26,980 nucleotides of DNA from Alphaproteobacteria bacterium (GTDB lineage Bacteria; Pseudomonadota; Alphaproteobacteria; ATCC43930; CGMCC-115725): NCBI GenBank assembly GCA_005884825.1, contig VAZT01000001.1, positions 1 through 26,980 of the forward strand, in the 5' to 3' direction. The notes beneath the pieces were generated by a model that saw only the letters and a list, made by a program, of their open reading frames with translations, did no database searches and had not been told where the DNA came from. Made by a program: the position numbers and the translations under genes. Positions 1 to 7,400 of this stretch are shown one piece after another; within the stretch, counting starts at the first letter, position 1; every line of letters begins with the position of its first letter.

Positions 1-33
1 CAGCCCCAGAATGATCCACCCGATGATCGACAT
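1..33 (-). CDS. GlsB/YeaQ/YmgE-family membrane protein, N-terminal start only
   Basis: Only the first 11 codons lie in the window, read leftward from an ATG at 33. They give MSIIGWIILGL, which matches the opening of the small GlsB/YeaQ/YmgE (transglycosylase-associated) stress membrane proteins: a hydrophobic first helix with the IIGWIILGL pattern. An AGGTG stretch about 9 bases before the ATG could be the ribosome binding site. The family has about 80 residues and three membrane helices; its biochemical role is unclear. The gene diverges from the CoA-transferase remnant and shares its upstream region with a perfect inverted repeat. The call rests on 11 residues. Confidence 0.6.
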   Translation of the reverse strand, partial: MSIIGWIILGL

Positions 34-40
34 CACGCAC

Positions 41-73
41 CTGTTAACCTGGATTGCATGCCCAGGTTAACAG
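41..73. promoter_or_regulatory. Perfect 12-bp inverted repeat, possible operator
   Basis: CTGTTAACCTGG (41-52) is repeated as its exact reverse complement CCAGGTTAACAG (62-73) around a 9-base spacer that contains GCATGC. It starts 8 bases before the leftward start codon at 33 and lies 120 bases before the CoA-transferase start. There is no T-run, so an intrinsic terminator is unlikely. Position and symmetry suit a binding site for a dimeric regulator between divergent genes. No regulator gene is in the window. Confidence 0.4.
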
Positions 74-193
74 CGAGAAGCGGGTTCGGTTCAGTTCGTT
101 GCACCGGTGGAATCTTGCGGGGTGTCGCGGACCTGCGTAGGTTTGGGCTTCGCCGAGCACCGGAAAATCGGGCGAGCTAATCGGAGGAAGTTG

Positions 194-713
194 ATGCCGC
201 TGAAACGTCGCCAAATCGCCTGGCGGGCCGCGCAGGATCTCGCCGATGGCGCCTATGTGAACCTCGGGATCGGGCTCCCGACGATGGTTTCCGATTTCAT
301 TCCCGCCGATCGCGAGATCGTCCTGCACAGCGAGAACGGCGTCCTCGGCGTCGGGCCGGCGCCGGGCGACAACGAAGTCGACTGGGATTTGATCAACGCC
401 GGCAAGCAGCCGATCACGTTGGTCACCGGCGGCAGCTATGTGCACCACACCGACTCGTTTCTGATGATCCGCGGCGGTCACCTCGACCTGGCATTGCTTG
501 GCGCGTTCGAGGTGTCGGAGAAAGGCGATCTGGCGAACTGGACGACCGACGATCCCGCCTTTCCGCCCGGTGTCGGCGGCGCGATGGACCTGGCCGTCGG
601 CGCCAAGGAGATCCGCGTTCTGGTCGAGCACTTTTCCGGCGCTGCAGGCCAAAACCGAGGCGGCACTGCGGCCAGCCCCCGATTTGCGCCCGTTGCGCGC
701 CCCGGCGGTGTAA
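194..713 (+). pseudogene. scoB: 3-oxoacid/acetoacetate CoA-transferase subunit B with internal deletion
   Basis: The start ATG at 194 follows GGAGGA by 6 bases. The first ~147 residues are a good match to CoA-transferase family I subunit B (ScoB/AtoA/PcaJ). They include GIGLPT near residue 25 and the SENG motif, whose Glu (about residue 47) forms the CoA thioester. After RVLVEH (about base 630) the homology stops in this frame. The typical C-terminus (LQAKTEA...PAPDLRPL) resumes at once in another frame and ends at TAA 711-713. About 50 codons are therefore missing and the frame is shifted. In the original frame translation runs on to 802 with unrelated sequence. No subunit A is visible: the upstream bases belong to a divergent gene. 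The enzyme would move CoA between succinyl-CoA and a 3-oxoacid. The broken protein lacks part of its core and is unlikely to work. An assembly error is possible. Confidence 0.8.
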
Positions 714-817
714 GCGCGCGAAGCCGCCGAAGGTCATCAGCCCGGCTCGGCCAAGCGGGGAACATTTCCCCGTTCATGACGTTTCACCCGCAGCATTGCT
801 AAACCTGGGAGGAGACG

Positions 818-892
818 ATGAACGGGTTGATTTACCTTATAGGCTTGGTTGTCGTCATTCTGTTCATTCTGTCGTTCTTTGGGCTTCGCTGA
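818..892 (+). CDS. 24-residue single-helix membrane peptide
   Basis: An ATG at 818 follows a strong GGGAGGAGAC ribosome binding site by few bases and opens a 24-codon frame ending in TGA at 890-892. The product begins MNGLIYLIGLVVV and ends SFFGLR. It is one continuous hydrophobic segment with a short Gly-Leu-Arg tail, so it should sit in the inner membrane with its positive end in the cytoplasm. The next gene starts 25 bases downstream on the same strand, so both are probably co-transcribed. I recall similar tiny proteins (a hydrophobic helix ending SFFGLR) in alphaproteobacteria, but their function is not known to me. Confidence 0.65.
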   Translation: MNGLIYLIGLVVVILFILSFFGLR

Positions 893-917
893 ACGTCTCC
901 GCGAAAGGACTACTCCC

Positions 918-1634
918 GTGGCAGTCTCAGAGCGTACCGAAATTGTGGCTGTCGAAACTGCGACGTCTTTCCTGCAGTGGACCCCCGTCATCGCCGGCGC
1001 ACTCGTAGCCTCGGCCATTTCACTGGTCCTGATCGCGTTTGGGTCCGCGATCGGCCTCTCGATCCTCTCTTCGTCCCCGACCTGGAGGGATGCCTCGCCG
1101 GCGCTGGCAGTGCTTTCAGGATTGTTTCTGCTGCTGACGGCAATTGCGAGCTTTGGCCTTGGCGGCTACCTGGCGGGGCGCCTGCGGGAACGCTGGCACC
1201 AATCTGCGCACAACGATGTGGTTGAATTCCGCGACGGGACACACGGTGTCGTGGCCTGGGCTATTGCCGTCGTGATCACCGGCCTCATTGCGGCGGCGTC
1301 CGCGGCAGTGATCGCGTCCAGGGAAGTACAGCCGGCCACTTCGCCCATCGCGACGACGAGCGTTGCGCCGGAGGACCGAACCTATTTGGTGCGCCTCGTC
1401 GCGACCAGAACCGGTATTTCACAGCCCGATGCCGAACGCCGGGTTGACGACGCGATTGCCGGGGCGACCACGGCCGTGCGGAAAGCGCGCCGCGGTGCGG
1501 TGATCCTCGCCTTTGCGACAGCCGTGTCCCTTTTGGTCGGGGCTGCGACTGCGTGGTACGCATCCTGCGTTGGCGGCCGGCATCGGGACGGTGTTGCTCC
1601 GTCCCTCTCATGGCGATTACCGCAACGCGCCTAG
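918..1634 (+). CDS. Multi-pass inner-membrane protein of unknown function
   Basis: The GTG at 918 is chosen because AAAGGA lies just before it and the protein from there (AVSERTEIVAVETATSFLQW...) begins like a coherent cytoplasmic N-terminus; the frame is open further upstream. The 238 residues show hydrophobic segments near 19-45 (TPVIAGALVASAISLVLIAF), 57-85 (ALAVLSGLFLLLTAIASFGL), 113-135 (GVVAWAIAVVITGLIAAAS) and 202-222 (GAVILAFATAVSLLVGAAT). A GGYLAGRLRERW stretch follows helix 2 and the C-terminal tail reads GGRHRDG. Related alphaproteobacterial proteins are sometimes annotated 'PhnA-like', but nothing here supports a phosphonate role. From memory, homologues carry a longer loop between helices 3 and 4; this copy may have a short in-frame loss there, but I could not test it. 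It follows the 24-residue peptide closely. Confidence 0.65.
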   Translation: MAVSERTEIVAVETATSFLQWTPVIAGALVASAISLVLIAFGSAIGLSILSSSPTWRDASPALAVLSGLFLLLTAIASFGLGGYLAGRLRERWHQSAHNDVVEFRDGTHGVVAWAIAVVITGLIAAASAAVIASREVQPATSPIATTSVAPEDRTYLVRLVATRTGISQPDAERRVDDAIAGATTAVRKARRGAVILAFATAVSLLVGAATAWYASCVGGRHRDGVAPSLSWRLPQRA

Positions 1635-1679
1635 GCAGGCAGCGGTCCTCGTCGGTGGACAATCCTCAGCTGCGCCCGT

Positions 1680-2369
1680 CTGGCATCTTTTCGCAGCGCC
1701 CGACATCGACGGTCTTTGGCAATCCCGCGGCGCCTTACATCAATAGCCTGGTAACCCCCGGCAACCCCAACGCTGCCCAAGTATCTTATGCGAGCAATTA
1801 CCAGAACGCAGGAGTGGGTATTCATCCCTCCGAACCGAATTACATCTGGGCGGAAGCCGGCTCGAACCTCGGCGTCCTCAACGACAATGACCCGTTTCAG
1901 TCCCCAGGTGGCACCAATCAGACGACGCCGAACAGCCTGAGCAACTACCTGCAGCTCAGCGGCCATACTTGGCGGTCCTATCAGGAAGATGCAACGTCAA
2001 CCTGACCCACAACACTCCGCTGCCGAAAAAGCGAATACACCGTTCCGCTCAGCAGCTTCAACGGCACCTTCACCAGCGGCACCAACCAGTATAACGGCAG
2101 CAACCAGTACAACTACGCAGCCAAGCGACGGTGCCATTATCCTTTGGTGGGACGAGACGGAGGGCGGTGACGATCCCAGCCGCACGATCGGTGAAATCGT
2201 GATCTCTCCAGACGCTAAAGGCAACGCCTATACCAGCAATATTCTCTACACGCACTCGTCCGACCTGCTGACGATGCAGGAAATCTTCAATGTCGGCCCG
2301 TGTTTGCGGGACACCTGCAACGCCACCGACCTCTCGGATCTGTTCGTGGCCGGGGCGATCCTGAACTAG
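1680..2369 (+). pseudogene. Secreted phosphoesterase/acid phosphatase-like gene, frameshifted and deleted
   Basis: Conserved blocks of a PF04185-type phosphoesterase (phospholipase C/acid phosphatase-like) are spread over three frames. Block 1 (1680-1990) includes FGNPAAPYINSL, then NAGVGIHPSEPNYIWAEAG and VLNDNDPF, ending SYQED. Block 2 (about 1993-2030) reads NVNLTHNTPLPK. Block 3 (about 2029-2124) has EYTVPLSSFNGTFTSG and NGSNQYNYAAK. The sequence then jumps to GAIILWWDETEGGD and continues to DLSDLFVAGAILN with TAG at 2367-2369. At least two frameshifts are present, and a large internal segment (I estimate over 100 codons) is missing between YAAK and GAIILWW. The signal peptide and the first conserved block (a MENHN-like motif) are also absent. 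The gene is dead as it stands. Past the TAG the same frame reads VPEPISGALLLSGLSLSG before a second stop at 2441, which resembles a decayed PEP-CTERM sorting tail. Confidence 0.75.
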
Positions 2370-2470
2370 ATCACTAACAATGTCGTGCCGGAGCCGATTT
2401 CGGGAGCGCTGCTGCTCAGCGGACTGTCTCTTTCGGGCTAGTCCGATGCCGCTTCTAACCCTAAGCGGGA

Positions 2471-2491
2471 GCGGCGCGGTCGCCGTGCCGC
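2471..2491. terminator. GC-rich hairpin between convergent genes
   Basis: GCGGCGCGG (2471-2479) can pair with CCGTGCCGC (2483-2491) across a 3-base loop, with one G-U pair on the plus-strand RNA. It lies just past the stop codons of the phosphoesterase remnant (plus) and the binding-protein gene (minus). No T-run follows on either side, so it is at best a weak terminator candidate. Confidence 0.3.
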
Positions 2492-2502
2492 CCCCCAATC
2501 CG

Positions 2503-3759
2503 CTATTTCTTCACTTTCGTATACGGCTCGCTCAACTCGCCAGTGCGGTATTCCGCAGGTTCGAGGATCGCCTCTGTCGTGGTGTCTCTGAACTGCTCGA
2601 GATCGGTGCCTTGGATGTCCTGGAACTGAACCTCCAAGACCCGCGGTTTCGACCATTCGCCGTCCTTGCCGAAGCTGATCTCGCCGACGATCGTGGTGAA
2701 CGGGTGGGTGCGCATGTAATCGGCGAGCTTTGTCTGGTCGAGGGTCTTGGCCCCTTCGACCGCCTCACCGAGAACCTGAAGATTGGCGTAAGCGAAGGGC
2801 GGCAGATACCAGCCCAGCGGATCAACGCCTTCGGCGGGCGCCTTTGCCTGATAGTTCTTCAGGAAATCCAGGATGCCCGGAAACTGCATTTTCGGCGCCG
2901 GGATCCACCAGTCGTAATCGAGAATGCCGTTCAGCTTTGGCCCGAGCTGCTGCTTTATCGTGGTGAATTGCAACCCGACCATGCCGCCGCCGAAATACCG
3001 GGTGTTGAGGCCGCTCTCGGTCGCCGCCCGCACCATCCCAACAGAATCGGGCGGGTAAGAAGCGACAAAGACGATTTCGGGGTTGACCGCCTGCACGGCA
3101 TGAATGATCGGTGAGTAGTCGGCTGTCGAAGGCGGATAGCTCTTGTCGTAAACAATCTGCAGGCCCAGCGACTTGGCCGTGTCGCGCGCGCCCTCCGAGG
3201 CGTTCTTCGGGTATTCGGCGTCGGCGGCGACGATTGCGAGCGTTTTCGGCTTGGGCTCCTTCGCCATCACGACCTTGAAAAAGGGCTCGGAAAAGGCGTG
3301 TTTGGGGTCGGGGCCGGCAGGCAGCATCGAGAAATATTTCGGGTAATGAAACTCGCTGTTCACCGCGAGCCCGAACAGGCCGAGGAACAGGCGGTCATGC
3401 TGGATCGCCACCGGCATCGCCGGCGCGATCATGTTCGTGCCATAGCCGGAGACGATCAGATCGACTTTATCGACATCGAGCAGCTTGGTGTAAATCCCGG
3501 GCACCGTCGGCGGATTGCTCTGGTCGTCGTAATAGACGAGCTTGACCGGCCGGCCGAGAAGCCCGCCCTTCGCGTTGACGTCGTCCTGCCAGATCTGCAT
3601 CGCGAGCAGCGCCGTCTTGCCGGCGGCGGCAAGCCCGCCGGTCAGCGCCATGCCGAAACCGATTGTTATCGGCTCGGCCGATCTGGCGGCACCGGCCGCA
3701 ACAACGCAAGCGGCGAAGATTGCCGCCGCCGCCACCCGGCGATGTCCTGGTTTGATCAT
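2503..3759 (-). CDS. ABC transporter substrate-binding protein, branched-chain amino acid type
   Basis: This 418-residue periplasmic binding protein is of the LivJ/LivK class (Peripla_BP_6). The ATG at 3759 follows AGGGAGG by a few bases. A signal peptide is clear: basic MIKPGHRR, a hydrophobic Ala-rich core, and a likely cut after AARSA near residue 28. The mature protein opens with ITIGFGMALTGGLAAAGK and continues VNAKGGLLGRPVKLVYYDDQ, the usual first lobe of this family. Later blocks include IVSGYGTNMIAPAMPV and the aromatic-rich LDYDWWIPAPKM. It would capture a small amphipathic ligand (amino acid, amide or aromatic acid) and hand it to a Liv-type permease. No permease or ATPase gene lies nearby, so it works with a transporter elsewhere. 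It follows the MBL hydrolase gene by 50 bases on the same strand and is probably co-transcribed. The ligand cannot be named from sequence; a urea-binding UrtA role is not supported. Confidence 0.85.
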   Translation of the reverse strand: MIKPGHRRVAAAAIFAACVVAAGAARSAEPITIGFGMALTGGLAAAGKTALLAMQIWQDDVNAKGGLLGRPVKLVYYDDQSNPPTVPGIYTKLLDVDKVDLIVSGYGTNMIAPAMPVAIQHDRLFLGLFGLAVNSEFHYPKYFSMLPAGPDPKHAFSEPFFKVVMAKEPKPKTLAIVAADAEYPKNASEGARDTAKSLGLQIVYDKSYPPSTADYSPIIHAVQAVNPEIVFVASYPPDSVGMVRAATESGLNTRYFGGGMVGLQFTTIKQQLGPKLNGILDYDWWIPAPKMQFPGILDFLKNYQAKAPAEGVDPLGWYLPPFAYANLQVLGEAVEGAKTLDQTKLADYMRTHPFTTIVGEISFGKDGEWSKPRVLEVQFQDIQGTDLEQFRDTTTEAILEPAEYRTGELSEPYTKVKK

Positions 3760-3809
3760 TGCTGCCTCCCTAAGCCCGTTAGTTCTGCCGCTCGATTCGA
3801 GCCGGCCCT

Positions 3810-4850
3810 TTACCCGCTCCGCCGAATAAAGCGATTGACGCCGTCTTTGTCGAGGATGCGATGAAGGGCGCGCCGGTGCATCAGGAAATTCAAATGAGCG
3901 AGCGCCTCTCCAAGAGCAAACCCCATCTGATGCCGGTCGAGGGCGCGCCGGAAGAGGACCGCAACCATGTCCATCGCGCTCTTCGGGATCTCACAAGCGG
4001 CAATCACCTCATCGCAGCGCGCCCGGTGATGCGCGGCAAGGCTCTCGAGCCGAGTGTGCAGCCCGAAGAACGGGAGGTTGTGCGAGGGCAGGGTAAGCGT
4101 CTCGGGCGGTACTGCATTGCGCAATTTGGCCAATGACGCGAGGTAGCGGGCGAGGGGATCGCCGTCGGGCTCGTGCGCTTGGACGCTGATGTTGGGCGAG
4201 ATCCTCGGCAATACCTGGTCGCCCGAGATCAGCACACCGGTCTCAGTGCAGTATAGGCATGCAAGCTCCGGCGCATGGCCTTCGCCGATGATGACGCGCC
4301 ACTCACGTCCGCCGATCTCGATCGCCATCCCGTCGGCAAGCCGCCGAAAACTCGCCGGCACCGATGGGACCCCGCGGCGGTAGCTGTTCTCTCGTTCGCT
4401 GAAAAGCTCGGCTGCCGTGTCGTCGAGACCCGCGCGAAGAGCGAAACCACGCCGCAGCGGGGCAAAATCCTCGGCTCCATGACTCATCACTCGCGCGGAC
4501 AGCCATTCCTTCTCGGTGATCCACAAGAGTGTCTGCCAACGCCGGGTCAGCCAATCGGCGAGCCCGATGTGGTCCGGGTGGTAGTGCGTCACGATGACCC
4601 GAGTGACCGGCCTTCCTGCGAGCCGCTCGGCAAAGATCCGTTCCCACAGCTCCTTGGTTTCCGTCATCGCGTAGCCGGTGTCGACGATTGTCCAGCCCCC
4701 GCCGTCTTCGAGCAGCCACAAATTGATGTGGTCGAGCGCGAAGGGGAGGGGCATGCGCAACCAGTGCACGCCGGGAGCGATCGCCAGCGTCTTGCCCGGC
4801 GGAGGAGGCTCCGCAACCGGGAACTGCAACGGTGTCAGGCTTCCGTCCAT
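3810..4850 (-). CDS. Metallo-beta-lactamase-fold hydrolase
   Basis: The 346-residue protein has an N-terminal MBL domain (about 25-270) and a C-terminal helical winged-helix-like domain, as in LACTB2-type hydrolases. The metal-binding motif is THYHPDHIG, with His89, His91, Asp93 and His94. Further ligands are the His of GEGHAPEL, the Asp of GDQVLPRISPN and the His of PSHNLPF, so a two-zinc site looks complete. No signal peptide is seen; it should be cytoplasmic. Family members hydrolyse thioesters, lactones or nucleic acids, and the substrate here is unknown. No strong ribosome binding site precedes the ATG at 4850. The gene diverges from the GGT-like gene and leads into the binding-protein gene. 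Confidence 0.85.
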   Translation of the reverse strand: MDGSLTPLQFPVAEPPPPGKTLAIAPGVHWLRMPLPFALDHINLWLLEDGGGWTIVDTGYAMTETKELWERIFAERLAGRPVTRVIVTHYHPDHIGLADWLTRRWQTLLWITEKEWLSARVMSHGAEDFAPLRRGFALRAGLDDTAAELFSERENSYRRGVPSVPASFRRLADGMAIEIGGREWRVIIGEGHAPELACLYCTETGVLISGDQVLPRISPNISVQAHEPDGDPLARYLASLAKLRNAVPPETLTLPSHNLPFFGLHTRLESLAAHHRARCDEVIAACEIPKSAMDMVAVLFRRALDRHQMGFALGEALAHLNFLMHRRALHRILDKDGVNRFIRRSG

Positions 4851-4937
4851 AATTTATGCATTTCTCGGCTGACGAGTTGACCGGCAGGTTAGGACGCGGC
4901 ATTAGTCCCGGACAAGCGGGATGACCGCCGGCGAGCG

Positions 4938-4973
4938 ATGTGCCGATGGAGCGACCGCAACATTTCGGCACAT
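4938..4973. promoter_or_regulatory. 9-bp inverted repeat just before the GGT-urease operon
   Basis: ATGTGCCGA (4938-4946) and its exact reverse complement TCGGCACAT (4965-4973) flank an 18-base spacer. The second arm ends 9 bases before the ATG at 4983. It could be an operator for the ggt-ure operon, or fold in RNA and hide the start region, which has no obvious Shine-Dalgarno sequence. No regulator is assigned. Confidence 0.35.
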
Positions 4974-4982
4974 GGCTCGATT

Positions 4983-6560
4983 ATGCGTGACTTCAATGTT
5001 CCGGGGCGATCGGCGGCGATGGCGGCGAACGGCATGGCCGCGACCTCGCACCCGACGGCGACTTTGGCTGCCTTCGACGTGTTGCGTTCGGGCGGCAATG
5101 CGGCCGATGCCGCGATTGCGGCGGTCGCCATGCAGTGCGTCGTCGAGCCGCAGAGCACCGGGATCGGCGGCGATTGTTTCATTCTCTATTCGCGGCAGGG
5201 CGGATTGCCGGTAGCGCTCAATGGTTCCGGGCGCGCTCCTGCCAAGGCCAAGGTCGATTGGTATGTCGAGCGCGGCATCGGCGAGATCGGCGTGCAGACG
5301 CCGCATGCGGTGACGATCCCCGGCGCGATCGATGCCTGGTGCACCTTCAACCGCGAGCACGGCACCCGACCTCTGGCCGAACTGCTCGAGCCGGCTGCGC
5401 GCACGGCGGAGGAAGGTTATGTGGTGACGCCGCGTGTCGCGGCCGACTGGCACCGCGCTCAGGAGAAATTGCGCGATCCCGTTACAGCCGCGCTTTTCCT
5501 GCCGGGAGGCAGACCGCCCAAGCCCGGGGACAAAATGCGCAACGCGCCGCTCGCCGCCACGCTGCGCCGAATCGGGCGGGAGGGACGCGAAGCCTTTTAC
5601 GATGGCGCGGTCATGCGCGAGATCGTTGCCCGGCTGAAATCGCTTGGCGGTCTGCACGAAGAAGAGGACTTCGCCCAGCACTCGAACTGGGTCGAGCCGA
5701 TCAGCGCCGCTTATCGCGGCTACGAGGTCTATGAATGCCCACCGAATGGGCAGGGAATGGCGGCGCTGATGATCCTGCGGACGCTCGCCGGCTATGCGCT
5801 CGACGGCGATGCGTTCAGCGAGGCCGACCGATTGCATCTTGTGGCCGAGGCCAGCAAAGCGGCCTACTGGGTGCGCGACAATTTTATCTGCGATCCCGAG
5901 TTCGTGCCGGTAGACGTCGCGGACTTCTTGTCAGAGGCGCGCGCCGAGCGTGTGCGCCGGACGATTCGGCTCGATCGCGCAATGCCTGGGCCGCGCTGGG
6001 CGGAGATCGAGCACAAGGACACGGTCTACCTTTGCACCGTCGACCGCGACGGCAACGCCTGCTCTTTCATCAACTCGCTGTTCTCGTCCTTCGGCACCGG
6101 CATCCTGGCGCCGCAATGCGGTGTCCTGCTGCACAACCGCGGCAGCGGGTTCCGCACAATCCCGGGCCACCCCAACGCGATCGCACCTCGCAAGCGGCCG
6201 CTCCACACGATCATCCCGGGGATGTTAGTCAAGGAAGGCCGCGCGGCGATGCCCTTCGGGGTCATGGGCGGACACTATCAGGCGGTGGGTCATGCGCATT
6301 TCATTCACCGGCTGCTCGACCGCGGCATGGACCCGCAGCAGGCGGCCGAGCAGCCGCGCATCCTGCCGTTCGATGGCATGCTGCAGGTCGAGCGCGCCAA
6401 TCCCGAGCTGGTTATTGCGGAGCTTGCGCATCGCGGGCACGAGATCCTGAGGCTGGAGGTGCCGCTCGGGGGGTGCCAGGCGATCTGGATCGACCATGAC
6501 CGCGGAGTGCTGATCGGCGGTTCCGATCCGCGCAAGGACGGGTTGGCCCTCGGCTATTGA
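4983..6560 (+). CDS. Gamma-glutamyltransferase-like Ntn hydrolase
   Basis: This 525-residue protein belongs to the GGT family, whose precursors cut themselves and use the new N-terminal Thr as nucleophile. That residue is Thr347 in HKD-TVYLCTVDRDGN; the following FSSFGTGILAPQCGVLLHN matches the GGT small subunit. The large-subunit start MAANGMAATSHPTATL and GGNAADAAIAA are also typical. The start at 4983 (MRDFNVPGRS) is preferred over ATG 4938, which sits in the arm of an inverted repeat and adds 15 unfamiliar residues. There is no signal peptide, so it should act in the cytoplasm, like the YwrD/HpxW branch (HpxW is an oxamate amidohydrolase) rather than periplasmic GGT. Its TGA (6558-6560) overlaps the TTG start of ureD, so it heads the urease operon. 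Glutathione, gamma-glutamyl amides or oxamate-type substrates are all possible. Confidence 0.85.
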   Translation: MRDFNVPGRSAAMAANGMAATSHPTATLAAFDVLRSGGNAADAAIAAVAMQCVVEPQSTGIGGDCFILYSRQGGLPVALNGSGRAPAKAKVDWYVERGIGEIGVQTPHAVTIPGAIDAWCTFNREHGTRPLAELLEPAARTAEEGYVVTPRVAADWHRAQEKLRDPVTAALFLPGGRPPKPGDKMRNAPLAATLRRIGREGREAFYDGAVMREIVARLKSLGGLHEEEDFAQHSNWVEPISAAYRGYEVYECPPNGQGMAALMILRTLAGYALDGDAFSEADRLHLVAEASKAAYWVRDNFICDPEFVPVDVADFLSEARAERVRRTIRLDRAMPGPRWAEIEHKDTVYLCTVDRDGNACSFINSLFSSFGTGILAPQCGVLLHNRGSGFRTIPGHPNAIAPRKRPLHTIIPGMLVKEGRAAMPFGVMGGHYQAVGHAHFIHRLLDRGMDPQQAAEQPRILPFDGMLQVERANPELVIAELAHRGHEILRLEVPLGGCQAIWIDHDRGVLIGGSDPRKDGLALGY

Positions 6561-7384
6561 CCGAAGGCGCCGCCGACATCCGCTTTGCCCGGCGCGACGG
6601 CATCACCCATCTTGCCCAGCTCTATCAACGCGATCCGTTGCGCGTGTTGTTCCCGACGCCTGCCGCAGGCGACCCGCCGGTCGCGGTCATTGTCACGACC
6701 TCAGGCGGGCTCGTGGCCGGGGACCGGCTTGATATCCACGTCGAGCTCGCCCCGGGAGCGGCGGCGCATGTCACCGCGTCCGCGGCGGAGAAGGTCTACC
6801 GGTCAACCGGCCGCACGACGACAATCAAGCAGACCCTATCGATCGGGGCCGGCGCCGCTCTCGAATTCCTGCCGCCCGAGACGATCCTGTTCGACGGCGC
6901 CCGCCTGCGGCGGGAAACGATCATCGATCTCGCGCCGGGCTCTGCGTTCTTGGGCGGCGATATCGTGGTGTTTGGCCGGCGTGCTCGGGGAGAGCGCTTT
7001 GCCAGCGGCTTCCTGCGCGAGGTCTGGGAGGTGCACTGCGACGGCGAGCTCGTCTGGGGAGACGCATTGCACCTCGAGGACGATGTCGGGCGGATCATCG
7101 ATGATCCCGCCTGTTTCGACGGCGCAGCGGCCTTTGCGACAATGATCTTGTCGTCGCCCGCCGGAGACTTGCGCAGCCTCCTGGATGGTGCCCGTGTCGT
7201 ACAATCGGCCTGCGCGGCAACGGGACTAAGCGCCGGAGCGACGGCGGTTTCCGGTCTCGTCATCACCCGATGGCTCGCTGCGGATGCGGCCGTATTGCGG
7301 CGCGCCTATGCCGATCTTGCTTGCCGTTTCCGATCGGCCGCGCTGGGGTTGCCGGATCGCCTGCCGTGGGTTTGGCACGTTTAA
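6557..7384 (+). CDS. ureD: Urease accessory protein UreD (UreH)
   Basis: The 275-residue UreD works with UreF and UreG to load nickel into apo-urease. Family blocks are clear: LAQLYQRDPLRVLFP (near 20), TTSGGLVAGDRLDI (near 50), AAEKVYRS (near 75), LPPETILFDGARLRRET (near 105) and GSAFLGGDIVVFGR (near 130). The start is a TTG at 6557 that overlaps the stop codon of the GGT-like gene (TATTGA), which implies coupled translation. The protein ends 16 bases before ureA. Length and domain are complete. Confidence 0.93.
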   Translation: MTEGAADIRFARRDGITHLAQLYQRDPLRVLFPTPAAGDPPVAVIVTTSGGLVAGDRLDIHVELAPGAAAHVTASAAEKVYRSTGRTTTIKQTLSIGAGAALEFLPPETILFDGARLRRETIIDLAPGSAFLGGDIVVFGRRARGERFASGFLREVWEVHCDGELVWGDALHLEDDVGRIIDDPACFDGAAAFATMILSSPAGDLRSLLDGARVVQSACAATGLSAGATAVSGLVITRWLAADAAVLRRAYADLACRFRSAALGLPDRLPWVWHV

Positions 7385-7400
7385 TGCTGCAAGGCCGCCA

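Noticed and set aside
2380..3114. 244-codon plus-strand open frame
   Set aside because: It is antisense to the binding-protein gene, and its composition is that of a shadow frame in GC-rich DNA.
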